From: Crocodylus rhombifer
Taxonomy: Eukaryota; Chordata; Crocodylia; Crocodylidae
NCBI GenBank assembly: GCA_038503035.1
Contig: JAVSML010019047.1
Location: 1 to 64,000, forward strand
DNA length: 64,000 nucleotides
Direction: 5' to 3'
Shown here in pieces: positions 12,120 through 38,700 of the stretch. Below the pieces are notes generated by a model. That model saw only the letters and a program-made list of their open reading frames with translations, had not been told where the DNA came from and ran no database searches. The first letter of the stretch is position 1. Every line of letters starts with the position of its first letter. The translations under genes were made by a program, and so were the position numbers.

Positions 12120-12358
12120 CAGGGGGTTTCAAACTGTGTTTTGTGGAACACTGGGATTCTGGGAGAAGTCATCAGGGATCCCATAAAGAGATTGGGGGTA
12201 ATGGCAGAGCAGACCAGGAGACAGTGTATCACCACTGCCAGGTCAGGTCGCCTGGCTCCATGTCAGGTTATACGGTCCCCAGAGCCAGGGGTAGGGTTCT
12301 ATGGCAGAAGAAGTGATGCAAAAGAGTTCTTTCATTTTTGGAAGTTTGAAAACTACTG
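12120..12358. mobile_element. hAT-type MITE (caggggtttcaaac type)
   Basis: The left terminus is cagggggtttcaaac and the right terminus is gtttgaaaactactg. Flanks are ctgtagtc and ccacagta: four exact matches and three transitions out of eight, consistent with a decayed 8-base target-site duplication. The element is about 239 bases and non-coding. Confidence 0.6.
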
Positions 12359-13283
12359 CCACAGTAGATTTGTATCACTCACAAAGTCAAAGAAAAATGA
12401 GGGTTTTTTTTAATGTTCAGTGCTATAAACTAAAACTTAGGATGTGCCTTTTCCTATACCTCATCAAGAAGACCCAAGGATTTTGAAGTTGGAATTTCAT
12501 CCATGTGGTGAGGGAGGAGAAAAACCAACTCCTTCTTCTGTAAATGTAGTAGCCAAGAGAAGCTAACTGCACTCACTTCCAGCTGAAAAACTAGTGGTCC
12601 GCTCACTACAACTTCATGCATGGCAAATCCTGGAAATGAGACAAGAGAGCTATTTTAGAGTGTCACTCGATACGTGTCCAGCTACGCTTTTAGGCATCTA
12701 CATTGCTTGATCTCTAGAATTTGTCATAGGTCAAGTACAGCCAGTGAGTATTGTATGCCTCCATGCAGTATGGTGTGGACAGAAGTGTAGAAGACTGCTG
12801 GGGTGCACAATACAATGACCAGTGACAGAGAGCAGGTAAACCTGGGGTCTGCTTTACAGTGAATGATATGACTGGGCAAAGAAACAAATCCCTTTGAAAT
12901 ATCAAAGGAGTCCTTGTTCTGGATACTGGGAAATACCCTCTCTATCACTTCAAGAGGGACTTCAATAGCAAGATTCAGCTGTCCTGTCCCCATTACTGAG
13001 TATTCACCTTATGGGAAATGGAGCTAGACTGATATCCAAGGAAAATCTCAAACAGCTGTGTATTACCTCAGTAATACCATGCTGCTGGCAGCAGCGACCT
13101 TAGGGGAGGTAGAAAACATGGTTCCTTCAACACAGATCCATTATGCCCACAACTAGCCTTTGGGTGTAGTACAGTTTCAGGGCCAAGTTGAGAATGTTTT
13201 TTTTGAAACTCTCAAAAGAAAAAGAACTCTTCTTCTTTCAAAGAATATTATTAACACTTCTACTTTCTCTTTAGGCTTTGTAA

Positions 13284-26688
<13,405 letters not shown>

Positions 26689-27121
26689 CCTTCCTGCAAA
26701 GCTGTCTTACAAGAACTAAATTTATTTTCCCATATCATGTTGCTTTATGTTTGAAAGCTGCCAGATTTTATATAGCTCCTCTTAACTTTAGAAGCAGCCA
26801 TTTCTCCAGCTTGTAACAAAAGATGTGCATCCGTATTCAGAAAATTATCATGTGTAGTAGTATAATTTGCTCCCTGCTATAAAAGAATCTTCCATGTCCC
26901 CAGTCTCCACAATGAAGAAAGCATACTGAAGCTAAGATCATTGGCATCTGTGTGGTTCGTTCTGCCTTCATCAGTACAGTACTACCACTTCACAGCACCT
27001 GGGTCCAGCTATTCTTCAGATTCTGGACTTTCACAAAATTGCCTGTGTAAAAATCTCATTCCATTTCCTACTAATAAGACAGGTGAGTTTAGTCCTGTGA
27101 TGGCCCTAGCTTCATGCCATT

Positions 27122-27173
<52 letters not shown>

Positions 27174-27202
27174 CACAGTATTAGGATTTAAAAAAAATAA
27201 AC
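26689..27202 (+). terminator. ODF3: ODF3 3' UTR with a candidate polyadenylation signal
   Basis: The first canonical AATAAA after the stop that I see is at 27,197-27,202, past the GT array; a second is at 27,416-27,421. Closer non-canonical signals may be used instead. The extent of the 3' UTR is therefore uncertain. Confidence 0.3.
27123..27170 (+). repeat. (GT)24 microsatellite
   Basis: A pure run of 24 GT units. Frames through it give Val-Cys or Thr-His strings and are artefacts. Its purity suggests it is likely length-polymorphic. Confidence 0.97.
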
Positions 27203-29049
27203 CAGGAAGTGAATCTGAATTTAACACTTTGAAGTTATTGACCACCGATTTGCCTATAGATGGAGCTATATGCTAAGGTTTAAATAGACACAGCCTGAAG
27301 TATTAAAACAAATTCTCATGTACACTACAGTTATATTAAGGCAAAGCTTTACATAGACTTTTCATCAGTCTTCCTCAATTCACATGTTCTTCATTTAGCT
27401 TGGATAGTAGGAGAAAATAAATGGACTAGTTAATAGCTTCTGGTTTTCATGCCTCTGCAAAATATTACATTATTAGAGCTGCTGGCAAATGCAGAAATCC
27501 CTAACAAAAAACACTGGGTTTCCGTTTGAATGTGTGAAATAAAAGGAAGCTTTGTGCTTTGTGCCTGGGCTGTTTTCTTTGCGCAGAAGAAGCACTGTTC
27601 TCCCTCTCACCACCACCATGTGCATTCACTAGCCAAGGACATACAATGTCCACATACAGACCAACCACAACCAGAAATCATATTCAGAAAGCACAGGAGC
27701 TACTTCCTTTGCATGTTCCTAGTGGAGCACATAGGAAGTGAAGGATTAGACACAACCAAGCCGTTTCATGCTGCTATTTTGCACAGGATGGACACAGCTG
27801 GGAAAGGAAGTTACTTCTAGTAACGTACTGTAAAAATGGACAAGTTCCTTCTGAATAATGGGGAAAAGTTCTGCCTTCTAAGACACCATTCTTCCCTGAG
27901 CTTCCCTCAGAAAGAGTGCAACTTTGCACCTTCCTTTAATAACTGGGCAGTGATTACATGTCACAAAAACATGCAAAGACTTAATGCATTTCTTGTGGAG
28001 GAGCTGTTGGCTCTGCTTAACCAAGCTGGAAACTCGAATAACTTTCCCAACTACTGTTCTGTTATTTTTTTTTTAATGTATTCTTTCAAGACAAAATTAA
28101 TGAGAAGGCAATGATAGGGAGGGTAGCAGTTGGATGTCAGCAGTTCTGGATCCTTAACTAGTCTGTATGGGGGATAGAACTTCAAATTGATGCAAAGATA
28201 GTTATTAATGAATTATACTTTATTGCTATAACTAGGATATTACGAAATTGCCTGCATCTTTACTGAATTAAGAAAATACATAGTTTTTATATTTGTCAGT
28301 TCTTGGAGACCAATACCTGCTTGGGTTTTTGCTTGCTTATTTTGTTAAGTAATATGTAATAAAAAAATGAAAGCAACCCCCCTGTCCCTGATTTCTCTCA
28401 GTCAGGAACAGATCTCACATGTCAAGAGGAACACAAACATATTTATTACTAAAAAGTGTGTATATACTCAAAGAGCACTTACAATTTCCTTTCTGTCTGA
28501 AAATATTTATGGCATTTCTTTTCTGCTATATTTTGAAAGATGTATTCAAGCATTAATTATGGAGGTTTATGCTTTGTATAGAATATTTAATGGGTCTTTT
28601 TCATTAAAAGCTGTACGCGCTATAAGTTTTAAATATGAGGATATTTGTCAGAGGAGCAGAAGTCCAGTAAGACTGTCTCATCAAGAAAATGAAAGCACAT
28701 CCTTGCATGAAGTTGAAGCCTGGTATAGAGTTCCCTCAAAGCAAGTTTTTGTCAGAATCTAAAATACATTATCAAGAAAAAAAGGTGTGTGTCACCTTCT
28801 CCCTTTCCAAAGGGAAGAAAATGCATCAGGTTAGATGTTCTACAAAATTCTTATATTAAAGTGATTTTTATGAAGACTCCGAAGTATTCATCCTTGAAGT
28901 TTAAAGAAAAACATTGGTGGGTGGAAAATATTTTATAGCAGGCTTTTTCAACAGCTAAATGAGCACTTGTCATTGAAGGCAAAATATCATGCAATTCTTT
29001 AAATGTTTCAGGGGACATTGATATCATGAAGGAAGCTTCTTTGCATATA

Positions 29050-29257
29050 CAGTAAAAGCTGTGTTAACTGGCATGACTGGGGAACACAGTGTGCTGGTTA
29101 TATAAAAATTCCGGTTATCAGAGGCAGGGGTTTTTGGCCAAACGCAGCAGTGCAGGGTGGTGGGTGGCGGCAGCGGCCACGTGCAAGCTCCCTCTGCCCC
29201 ATGCCTGATTAATAAAAATGACAGTTACTAAAATGCCAGTTAACACAGGTTTTACTA
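29050..29257. mobile_element. Tigger/pogo-like MITE (Tc1-mariner superfamily)
   Basis: The left end cagtaaaagctgtgttaact and the right end, reading agttaacacaggttttacta, are inverted copies, and both flanks are TA (29,048-29,049 and 29,258-29,259), the target expected for Tc1-mariner/pogo elements. A secondary inverted pair occurs at ctggttat and agttactaa. No transposase frame is present, so it is a 208-base deletion derivative. Confidence 0.75.
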
Positions 29258-29287
29258 TATTTTGGACCTCAGAGTAAGCCTCACATC

Positions 29288-29473
29288 CAGGGATGGGCAA
29301 AATGTGGCTTGTGGGTCAGATGCGGCCTGCCAGGCCATTCTATCTGGCCCACAGGGCCCCCCAAAAATTTAGAAAATTAATAGTTACTTGCCCCGGCTGC
29401 CTGTCATGCGGCCCTTGACGGCCTGCCAAAACTCAGTAAGTGGCCCTCCACCTGAAATAATTGCCTGCCCCTG
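29288..29473. mobile_element. hAT-type MITE, 186 bp, copy 2
   Basis: The termini are cagggatgggcaa and ttgcctgcccctg. The flanks ctcacatc and ctcatatc are an 8-base target-site duplication with one change. The interior is the same family as 18,141-18,326, in the opposite orientation. It begins 30 bases after the Tigger-like MITE. Confidence 0.85.
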
Positions 29474-32309
29474 CTCATATCCCTAATTCCCTAATGGGGC
29501 CTTCTTATGTGAATAGTACTTTCCTAGAAAGGTCATTTGATGCTATAAATACTTGCTGCTTTAAGAAGCTGGACATGTTTAAAATATTCATAGAATTAGT
29601 CACTGGACAGTGTCCAAGCAACTTCAAATACGCCTACACTGTGCTGGCTGTATCCAGGAAGGGATGCTCCCCAAAACATTTCACCTTTTACTCACATACA
29701 ACAAAACATGGAGCAGCTTCACTGCTGCATTTCTAGGGTCATCCCCTATGGCTGCCCAACAGACCTCTGTCTAGTGTGCTTAAGACCAGCCACATGGGAT
29801 GTCTTTGGGGTGGCTTTATTACCACATTTCTGGGTTTAGTCTGTGTGAGCAAGGACACTCCTTTCTGGATAGGCCAGGGACATGGCGTAGATATACCTGT
29901 CCTCATCACATTCAGGATGGCACCACCCCTGAGATACCTGAGAACAAGAGAAAAGACTTTTCTTAGATGACTGTTTGACTTTAAATAAACTAATTTCAAA
30001 ATAGGAAGATTTATACAGGCAAAGAATGGTGCCTGGACCCTTTTGAAGCACGACTTTGACTTCTCTTGAGTCTTAGCGGAACTTAAGGAGGGAGAGGGAG
30101 CACTGAATAATAAACAGAACAAGTTTAAGCTAAAGTTAGCTTTAGGGATGCTCTAAAAAGTTCTTGTCATCAGTGGGGAGGGGGGTGAGTTTACAAACCC
30201 ATTGTATATACATTAACAGATTACACATTCATGAGTGTTATGAATCAGGGTGTAGGTCTGACCTAATGGTTAATATCCTGGTCACTAAGTGGGAGAGCAG
30301 GGCCATGAAGCATCAAGATGAGAATTCAGAGCCAGAAACCTCAGACCAGTACTGTGCTGGAAGCCAGAACCAGGAGGTCCAAGGTAAGGGTGAGGGCAGA
30401 AAGCCTGACTAGGGAACTAGGCTGGAGACAAGACTGGGGGCTTGCACAGTGCCAAGGAGGAAATGGAGCCAAAGTGAGAACAGGAATCAGAACTGGAGCT
30501 AGGAGGGATGTGGGCCCAAGACTTGAAGCAGGAAGCAAGGGCAAGAACAGGGGACAGGAGCGGAGAGATGATGCTACAAGCCAGGCACAGCTCCAGGTTT
30601 GTGAAGAGTCAAGAACCAACAACTTTCTGGGGGACTGGGCTTGTACCTTAATGTTTAGCCATCTGTAGGCAATAGGGCAGTCAGGCCCAGCTTGACCAAA
30701 TCAAGACTCAATCAGCTCCAGGAAGGCCTTAAACTTAGAGTTGACCCTTAGCTTAACAATGAACTCAAGACGCTGCCTAGCCTGAACCTCAAAGATGCCA
30801 ACCCAATGAAAGGCACAAGAGTCATATTTTATCCACAATGGCCTGAAAGACATTTTCCTTCTTCCCTGAAATAATAAGAGGGGGAAAATAAAAATGTGTT
30901 TGAATCAAGCAAGACACCATACTTTGCTCCTCTCCCACCACTTTACAGCACTAATTATAGCTCGTGTTGTTCATCTCTGAAAGCAAACACTTTGACAACA
31001 GTACTAAAAGCAGGCATGACAGTCCTGAGAAGCACTCCTCATAACTGGATAGCTATAACTGCACCAAGTTTTCAACAGACAACAGTGAGAAACTCTGCAA
31101 TGCCAAAGCTGGAGTGGAATTATAATTTAAGAAACCAACAGTTTCGCCTGTTATATGCCAGATGGTTCAGATGATGTATTCCTGGAGACATAAGTGAAAC
31201 CTTGTCAACAGAAAGAAACATTACAATTAAACACTAATTAATTTATTTGTCAAGAAAACTACTTGAAGATCTTTTGAGTAGCAGACTTAAATGCTTCCAA
31301 TTTAATGAGGCTTGGTTAAGACAACACCCCTTTTCCCATGTATATTATGGAGATCCAAAACCCTTGGGTTTTTGGCATGCCACGCCAAGCCCCAATATTC
31401 TAAGATAGGCTTCCAGGGGAGCCCTGGGGAAGTATGTGAGGACAGGTGAGTCGGTATGGCCAAAATGTGTTTTTAGTTTTGGGGCAGGTGAGACCATTCA
31501 TGTCCCACCAGGGAAGAAGGCCTCAGGCCTTTGGGCTTGCAGCATCAGGCTGGCAGATAAAAGGGAGAGAAGATTAAAAGGAAAGCAGATATAAAGGAAT
31601 GGTATTCTTTACCTGTCTATAAACTTTCAGTTGCCCTGAGACAGGGCTTGTTCTTTATCTGGGGAATAAGATAGATTTGTTCCATTCAAGAGAAAAACCC
31701 ATTCTCAAAGTACAATTTCTTGTTAAAAAGCTTTCCACAAAAGGCACAGAGACAAGTCATACCCGAAATAGCCATTGTTTAATTTTCTTTTCTTTTAGCA
31801 ATAGGAAATGGTTGTGGTTATTTGGAATGATTTTGCTGGTCTTTCAGCATCCTGCCCCTTCATTCGTAAATAAAAAACAACACATAGTAGAAGAACTCAT
31901 GAATTGGAATTGAAAGTGAGAGAGAAGCAATAACATTTTGTTACATGTTCCTGACCACCTCCTTTAATGACTTCTGAACAAGAAGGTGCTGGATAAGCAA
32001 AATGATCTTTCAGAAGGCCATAGAGGACAACTGTTCTTCCTCTTGGTGTCCTCTTATCATATGCAGAACCTGCCAAGCTATATCTTATCACGAGGGATCC
32101 TGTTTTTTTGTTTAACAAAACACCCACGAATTCTAATTTAAAAAATTTGCAAATTATCTTATTAAAAAAAATTCCAAATCTGCATTTTTAATTTTAAAGC
32201 AATTTGGAGGCCTACCAGTGCCCCAATCAGTATAATAAATTCTAAATACCTATATATTTTAGTGTTTAATTTTGGGTTTATGTCATGGAATATCAGAGTT
32301 CACCCTGTC

Positions 32310-33310
32310 CCCTTCGCTCACTGGGATGGAGGTCATTGTGGCTGTCCCTCACCACTGCTTTGTGGCACTGAGCAGCCCTGGCATGCAAGTGTTCTGACCA
32401 TGCCATCATCTCTCACTCCTAAGCCACAGCCCTTCAGCTCTGCTGGTACCCTTCGCTCATGACACACAGGCCTTCGGCCCTGCAGATGCCCCTCACTCCC
32501 CACCCACAGCCCTAACTCCCCTGCCAATGCCCCTCTCACAGCCTGCAGCCCCATCCCCCCAGATGGAGTCCCCAGCTGCCAGGGCTATGGAGCAGGGGAA
32601 GAGATGTGAGCTGCCTACTGCAGACTTAGGGCTCCCTGCCCTGCTACCTTTCCCCCACAGGCTGCCATGTTGGGCGAGACCCTGTGCAGTAGGGCAGAGA
32701 GGGGCAGGGAGGCTCAGTGCTGCCACTGGGACCCCTACACTGCCACGGTGAGGTGCTCCCTGCTCACCTGGCATCAGCAGGGGCACAACTCCACATTGCC
32801 ACCTCCAATACTACTGGGTCAGCAGGGAACATCTTGCCATGGCACTACAGGGCTCCCCACCGCCCCCAGATGAGCCACCTGTGGCTCCATCCTGCACCCC
32901 AAATGCAGCCACACAGCCCTATCCTGGCCCTGGGTCCCAAGCCCCATGCACCACTCTAGCTGCCTAATTCCCTCCCTCCTTCGCTATGGGAGCCTCAATT
33001 CCCCCTGCCCCAACACCAGACTTACCTAGGAGGAAGCTGTGGGAACTGACCTCCATTCTGTCTGGCTGCCACGTGCTTGTGTGCAAATGCACATGCCACC
33101 TCCTGCCTGATTGCCCTCCTCCCACTCCCCCCAGCCCCCAGCAGGCTGGAACTCTGCCAGCCTGCAAGAGGAAACCCCCTGTTTCCATGTTCCCCCACCC
33201 TTTAAGAGGAGAAAAACCTGTGTTTTTCCACAGTGAATGGAAAACCCAGATCCCTGCTTATCATTTTCTGGCCTGAAGCAGTTGATTTTTGCCCACAGTT
33301 TGTGTATTGG
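32310..33310. repeat. C-rich interspersed sequence, probable transposon remnant
   Basis: The plus strand is strikingly C/T-rich for about 1 kb with repeated cagcccc and tgcc strings and sharp edges against AT-rich flanks. The end segment (ctgccagcctgcaagag, then ccccctgtttccatg) closely resembles 42,860-42,905 inside a hAT element, so part of this is probably the same family. Open frames here overlap on both strands and are not genes. Confidence 0.45.
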
Positions 33311-33467
33311 TTGCTGGAGGTGATATTGCATCAAATGAATTCCAAGGTATCAGACCCTGTAGAACCTCAGTATAAATCGGGTACAAAATGTTTAGAAACT
33401 GGTTTTTGATTTTGTAAGAAATTCTGAAAGAAAAATACTGATACAGAGTCTCTTAAAACAGTACAAC

Positions 33468-33473
33468 TTTATT
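33468..33473 (-). terminator. BET1L: Candidate BET1L polyadenylation signal
   Basis: The minus strand reads AATAAA here, about 2.1 kb past the BET1L stop. Another AATAAA on the minus strand lies at 34,303-34,308. No other gene competes for this interval, so a long 3' UTR is plausible, but transcript evidence is needed to choose. Confidence 0.35.
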
Positions 33474-35601
33474 TTCAGCACAAAAAGCAAAATAAGCAGA
33501 TCACTGCTGAAGTGATCTGGAATCCTTTCATCAGGAGGGATTTACTTTACAGAATGAAGCCAAGCAATTTACCCTTCAGAATGTAAAATGAGCTCAGTAC
33601 TGCCAAGTCTTGCCACAGAAAACAATGCGAAACAGAATTGGGTCACCACAGCCTCCTTTTCCACACAAACCCACTGCACCTTCTGTCTCAAAACTCTGGA
33701 ACAAGATAAGTTGAAGCAGGTTAGCTAGCTCATTATGAGATCAAGATTCAAGGTGAGGAGGAGGAGATTGATTTATTATTTCAGATTTATATCCAGTTTT
33801 GTCAGGGTTCTTGGGTCAGAAAAAAACTCCTCAGATGTACTGCACATCACTTGTCAAGGCTGAAAAATGTACCTAGGAACTGGAGAATATAAATTGGCCA
33901 GGATACAGAAAGACTGAGTACATAGAGGAATAGTTTTTTGGTCCAGCAATTTGGTTGGCATAAAACGAGCTAAGAATCCTTACAGGGAAACAATTTCAGA
34001 CAAAATACACACTATAAAACATTTATGGCAGAGCTGCTTTGTACAATAAGGGCTTGTTTTTTTATTCTATTTTTTTAAAAAGACCCAAACTCTACTATAG
34101 CAGTATTTTTACCAGTTATACATGATTTAATGGAACTGAAGGAAGTTATAAATAATTCAGATATGAGAGAACAGGCCTGGAACAGAATGAGGGGTGAAGT
34201 AATGGCAAGTTCACTGCATGAAAGGGGAGAAGAATGGTGTTTTTCAAGGAACACTCTTAACTAGCATATGGTACACCGCAGGATGGAGTGGCCGAGACAT
34301 TCTTTATTTGCACAGCTTTCTAATGTACAGAATAGTGCAGGTTTATAGTAAAATGAGGGCTTTACACATGCGTTGCATCTCAAAGTCCTGAACACTCTAG
34401 ACAGTGACTGCTTTAAACAGACAATACTTTTCCATATATTTATTCCAGAAAGATATAACAAGTGGTATGCTAAGTATCTACCAGACTGGCTACAGAGAAG
34501 AAACCAAGTTGAGTACTTGAAGCGACTTTCTGTTTTTAAAACCACGCTTTTGGTCAAATCCTTTGCACTTCCTTTTCCTATTAAAAAAAGATGGGGCCAG
34601 GTTTTACCCTGTTACCTAAACTCTAAGTTTGCATAAGAAATGTCTTCCTCCACATACCAAAGTGCTAATTTATGAGGATGCTAGTACCAACTGTCAAAGG
34701 CATACAACAAGGCCTAAAGCAACTTCAAATTATCTTTTAGACACTGCAAATTAATATTTCCCTGCTCCCTAGGTTTTCAACTATTTCAGGTCTTTAATGG
34801 TTGCAATGGGAAAGCCATGTGTACCTATAATCGCTCACACATACTTATGATACAAAGAAAATACTAACAGCAGCCAGCGCTCTCCTGTAGGGTCTCTCCC
34901 CATCTACTACAAAAATAATCAGTAGAACCAAACTCTTATCCTAGTAACATCTCACTCTATCCCCAAGTCCATCAGTAGTTCAATGTAACAAGAAGTTATT
35001 TAGCTCCCAGCCTACCCTGCATGCAATTTGGAACTTCAAAGCACTATACAAAACTATTTTAACCCACAGAAATACCACTGGCATCCCCATACCAAAATAT
35101 GAGTCAGAAAAAAGATTTGGCTTAAAATCCAGGAGCATCTGCTTCCCACGCTCACATTCAGCTTTGTAATATGCTCTGCTTTTATAAGTGAACTGAGCAC
35201 AGGCCAATTGCCCATGTTATGGTTATGGATTTACTTTGATCACAAACCTTCATATTAACAGCATGGGAAGACAGTGAAGTTAACACTGAGGCCATGGACA
35301 AATCAGTAGAAGAGGGCTGAAGGATATAGATAGCAAGAGAATAGATGACAGCTGACTATCAACAAGATCAAATTGTGTCATACATAAATTTTAAAAAGGT
35401 TAGAACGAATCGTTCACCTTATTTTAAGAAATTATATGACCCAGATGTCCAAGACCACCCACAACAACAGCTTCTTTGGACTCCAACTTGTTATCTGATC
35501 CCCCAGAAATCTCTCAGCAGGATAAACTGAGGGTGACTTTGAATAAGTCTAACATTGTCACAGCTTTCCATTCCATAAAAATTCCACTACAAGGACCTCA
35601 C
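33474..35601 (-). other. BET1L: Probable BET1L 3' UTR
   Basis: This stretch follows the BET1L stop on the minus strand with no recognised coding exon, few recognisable repeats and two candidate AATAAA signals. The relative absence of transposons compared with neighbouring intergenic DNA is consistent with a constrained UTR. This is inference. Confidence 0.4.
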
Positions 35602-35769
35602 TCAAGTCCGTGCTTTCGACACCAGATAGTAGAGGATGAAGAAGATGACAATCAGTCCAACAGAAACGTAACAGAGTAGTTTGCGATTATCCCTCCCTGA
35701 TCGCGTCATGCTGGAAAAACGCTTCCCGGTCCCAGTCAGCAGGCCGGTCACACTCATGAAATCTGAGTC
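35602..35769 (-). CDS. BET1L: BET1L coding exon 4 (residues 57-111 and stop)
   Basis: The acceptor is tgcccctcag on the minus strand. It encodes the end of the SNARE motif, a basic linker (KRFSSMTRSGRDNRK) and the membrane anchor, and stops at TGA (35,602-35,604). Confidence 0.95.
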   Translation of the reverse strand, partial: DSDFMSVTGLLTGTGKRFSSMTRSGRDNRKLLCYVSVGLIVIFFILYYLVSKART

Positions 35770-38700
35770 CTGAGGGGCAGAAAAGGTGAAATGGAAAAGT
35801 TATAACACAAGTCATAGAGTTCACCTGGAATGCACTCCTTATTTCAGTCATTAGCTGCCATGAGAACAGACAGTAACAGAAATTCTAAGTCTAGATTAAG
35901 AGAAAAAACAAAATACAAGAATTCAGTTTTTGACAAAACAGGTTTGGCTACTCTCAAAATCCAGCGAAAAGCATCATGTTAAGGATGTCTGAAGGGCAGG
36001 ATTGTAAATGTAACACACTACCCAGAGTGTAACCCCCACCCTATGTTAATGTAAGTTTAAAGGTTTTAATTGCACCCTAACCAAAATAATGTCGTGCCCC
36101 CCAGAAAAACTTTATTTTCCCTTCCCCCCCTAAATCACATCATACACCATACCTCAAAAACACGTGTTAATGCTGCATGTAACTGCTCTGCCTGTCAAAG
36201 CCAGTTATCACTGATTAATTCCATGTGCAGCCTTAGTCCAGAATAAGAGTGACCCCACATGGAATCAGTCACAGATAGCATGTGTAAACAAGCCTTTGAG
36301 ATTAGAAAAAATGAAATTCCTTCCTGTAGTGTTGTTTGCAGAGTAGGTAATAATGTTGCTCAATGTTGTGTCAAGGCACTAAAATACCCTGCTATACAAG
36401 TTCTTCCCGATCTTCTTTCCTTTCCTATCTTCTCACAGCACCACCATAGTCACAAATCACATTTCCCTAACCAAAATCTTTTTTTTAAAAATGGCTGCTG
36501 TTCACTCCAATTAGTTTCTGATGACCTCCAACCTGCCCGTTTCTTAAAGTGCTTGAAAAGAAGGCTACTTTCTCAAACCTCTCCCAGAACTATATCTGAA
36601 ATATGCAGTCTAAAAATGGCTACAAACAAGGAATTTACTTTCTTCCAACTGTCAATAACCCTTTCCTTTCTGATGACAGCTGGTCCCCCCCTCCTCAATT
36701 TTGATTTCAATGAAAAAAGCTTGTATCAATTTTTCCTCCTATACCACCTCCCCAGTTATGCAGGCATCTTCATAGTTCCTCCTATTTACCCAGTAGCTTT
36801 GCACCTTTGATAATGGTCTTACTTCTGCATCAAGAACCCTCCTGTTGGCTGTGCTCTTTTCTTCCCCTCGCTTAATTATCTGATTTCTACCTTTATCATT
36901 TGCTGTATTTTTTAAAGAACAGTCAGATGAATACATCATTGCAGAACTTTAAGGAAGTCAGAAAGGGTAAGAGACAATATTAATTTCAGAGTTTCTAGCT
37001 TAAACTCAGGTTTACTGCAAGATATTTATCTGAAGTCCATCTGTTGAAGGGAAGGAAATAAAAAAAATGGGCATACTGTCTTGATTTAAGACCTCTCATT
37101 TAACTTTTCTGCCATAATCATGGTCTCTTCCTTCACCCTAACCTTCCACTCTCCTCCATTTCCAGTGCAAACAAGTATACATTAGACCTTCCACACACTG
37201 TCCACGATATCACTGTCTGAATGCCAGCTCTGCTGAAGCCTGAATAGGTTCATTTTGCCTTGCTTTCAATATTGTGGTTATCTTCTATAGGGGTTACATG
37301 CTCTAGCTACCCAGATTCCAACGTGCAGGCAACCACTTCCCAACTCACAGAAACAGCTTGACCACATCAATCCCAACCTCAAACATTGGCACTGGAATCC
37401 CTTCCTTTAATAATTCAATCATGAAGTTATTCTTAGTCAAGAAATTCTTGGTGGGCACATTTTAAGCTACAGATCTGGTCTTGTGGCCAAATAGTTTGCT
37501 TATTACTTTAAGTAATAAAATGCTTTGAAATTAAATTGTATTATATGAATGAAAATCAAAATATTAAACAACGGAAGAAATCTTGAGACAAAAAAATCTG
37601 CTTGTGTGAAGCTAGGGGATTTTCTAGCCACAAACACACGTATTGGCTGCACAAGCCATTCCCCAAGTTCCTGGAGTCTCAATCAGCAATAAAGAGTTTA
37701 TAAGACATGCCAGGTTTTGTCTCAAAAATCACCATTTTTTAAATACCCGTGGTAATTAAAAATGAGAAGAAAAAGGAACAGAGTACTTGGAATCAGGGTC
37801 TGTAGTGTTATAATATCAATTCTATAAATCCAGTGCATTTCAGAGACTGTAGAAGTACCCCCAAAAGATTTATAAACACTTCCAAAACTCCCAAACAGGA
37901 GTGACAAAGGCAGACAGGCTTATATTATCTTCATAGGAGCCAGTTTGTAATCCTAGTAAGTAATTTCTATCTGCATTACTGAACTATACTATTCCCTATC
38001 AGTGTCAACTGTTATTAAATGCTGGCTGTATTTGCCCAACATAATATTGGGAGCTTTTAAGTGTCTGTTGGCCTATGTACTTAAAACCCCAAACAATGTT
38101 TTCATGTTACCTGATATGTGCTGGGTTGTTAAACCCAACTGCCAGAGTTTGATCACCTTTCCTTCTGAACTATAGGGCAAACCCTTTGAAGTCAGCACAA
38201 AACCATTCACAAGTTAGACATCTCACCAGTGTCTTACCATGCCATCCAGATAGTGATTTTGATCTTCAGCATCTTTGTCAATATCCAGTGCCAGCTAATC
38301 AAAACACAAAAGGATGCAAGTGTTACTGTCTCCAAATTAACAGATCAACTCCTAATATATCTGAAGCTGGTGAAAATCCAGCCATACAAACAGGCCATCA
38401 CTTCCACTGCCTCCTACACATTACACACTGCCATGTTTGCTCTGTGCAATGAAAAAAAGAAGACAGGGGAGGAGGGAGATTCTCCCTATATTTTAAGATT
38501 ATATAAATTCCTGAGCTTTGCAGCATTGGAAATAAAGGTCTACAACTAGTTGGAAGCTGCTGTACATGAAATGACCATGCCAATCACGAAGCAGTAACAG
38601 AACACAGATTCTGGTTTTTTGCTAATGATGCTGTCTGTGCGTTGGAGCCATATGCTAATTGAGGATTTTGACATTAGTGGAAGCAAATTATTACTATGAA

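Larger units (their letters stand above)
1..13274. other. Intergenic region upstream of the ODF3 coding start
   Basis: No protein gene or structured RNA could be recognised on either strand. Open frames are all short and lack any family motif. The identifiable content is repeats listed separately: SINE-like, CR1, MIR and hAT pieces, a palindromic MITE and a degenerate tandem array. The stretches 990-2,030, 2,110-3,440, 3,700-4,720, 8,100-9,990, 10,440-11,490 and 12,360-13,270 show nothing I can name. The splice acceptor at 13,273-13,274 implies an ODF3 5' UTR exon and promoter somewhere inside this region, but I could not place them. Confidence 0.6.
27203..33467. other. Intergenic region between convergent ODF3 and BET1L
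   Basis: No gene could be recognised. It holds a Tigger-like MITE and a hAT MITE (29.05-29.47 kb), a purine-rich stretch at about 30,300-30,600 (repeated gaaccagga- and gcaggaagcaagg-like strings) and a C-rich tract at 32,310-33,310. The stretches 27,430-29,040 and 30,670-32,300 show nothing I can name; open frames there are short and without motifs. Confidence 0.55.

Noticed and set aside
27009..27276. Open frames with Val-Cys or Thr-His runs
   Set aside because: They are translations of the (GT)24 microsatellite.
29739..30122. Overlapping minus-strand frames of 127 and 71 codons with a plus-strand partner
   Set aside because: No recognisable domain, mutual overlap in different frames and no splice-site logic; considered chance.
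32310..33310. Overlapping GC-rich open frames on both strands that look like a small gene or CpG island
   Set aside because: Few CG pairs, strongly C-skewed text, no splice-supported exon, and part of it matches a hAT interior at 42.86 kb.
36259..36810. A 183-codon open frame on the plus strand in BET1L intron 3
   Set aside because: No recognisable domain or signal, low-complexity hydrophobic C-terminus, antisense inside an intron, and no splice or homology support. Treated as chance, though a protein search would settle it.
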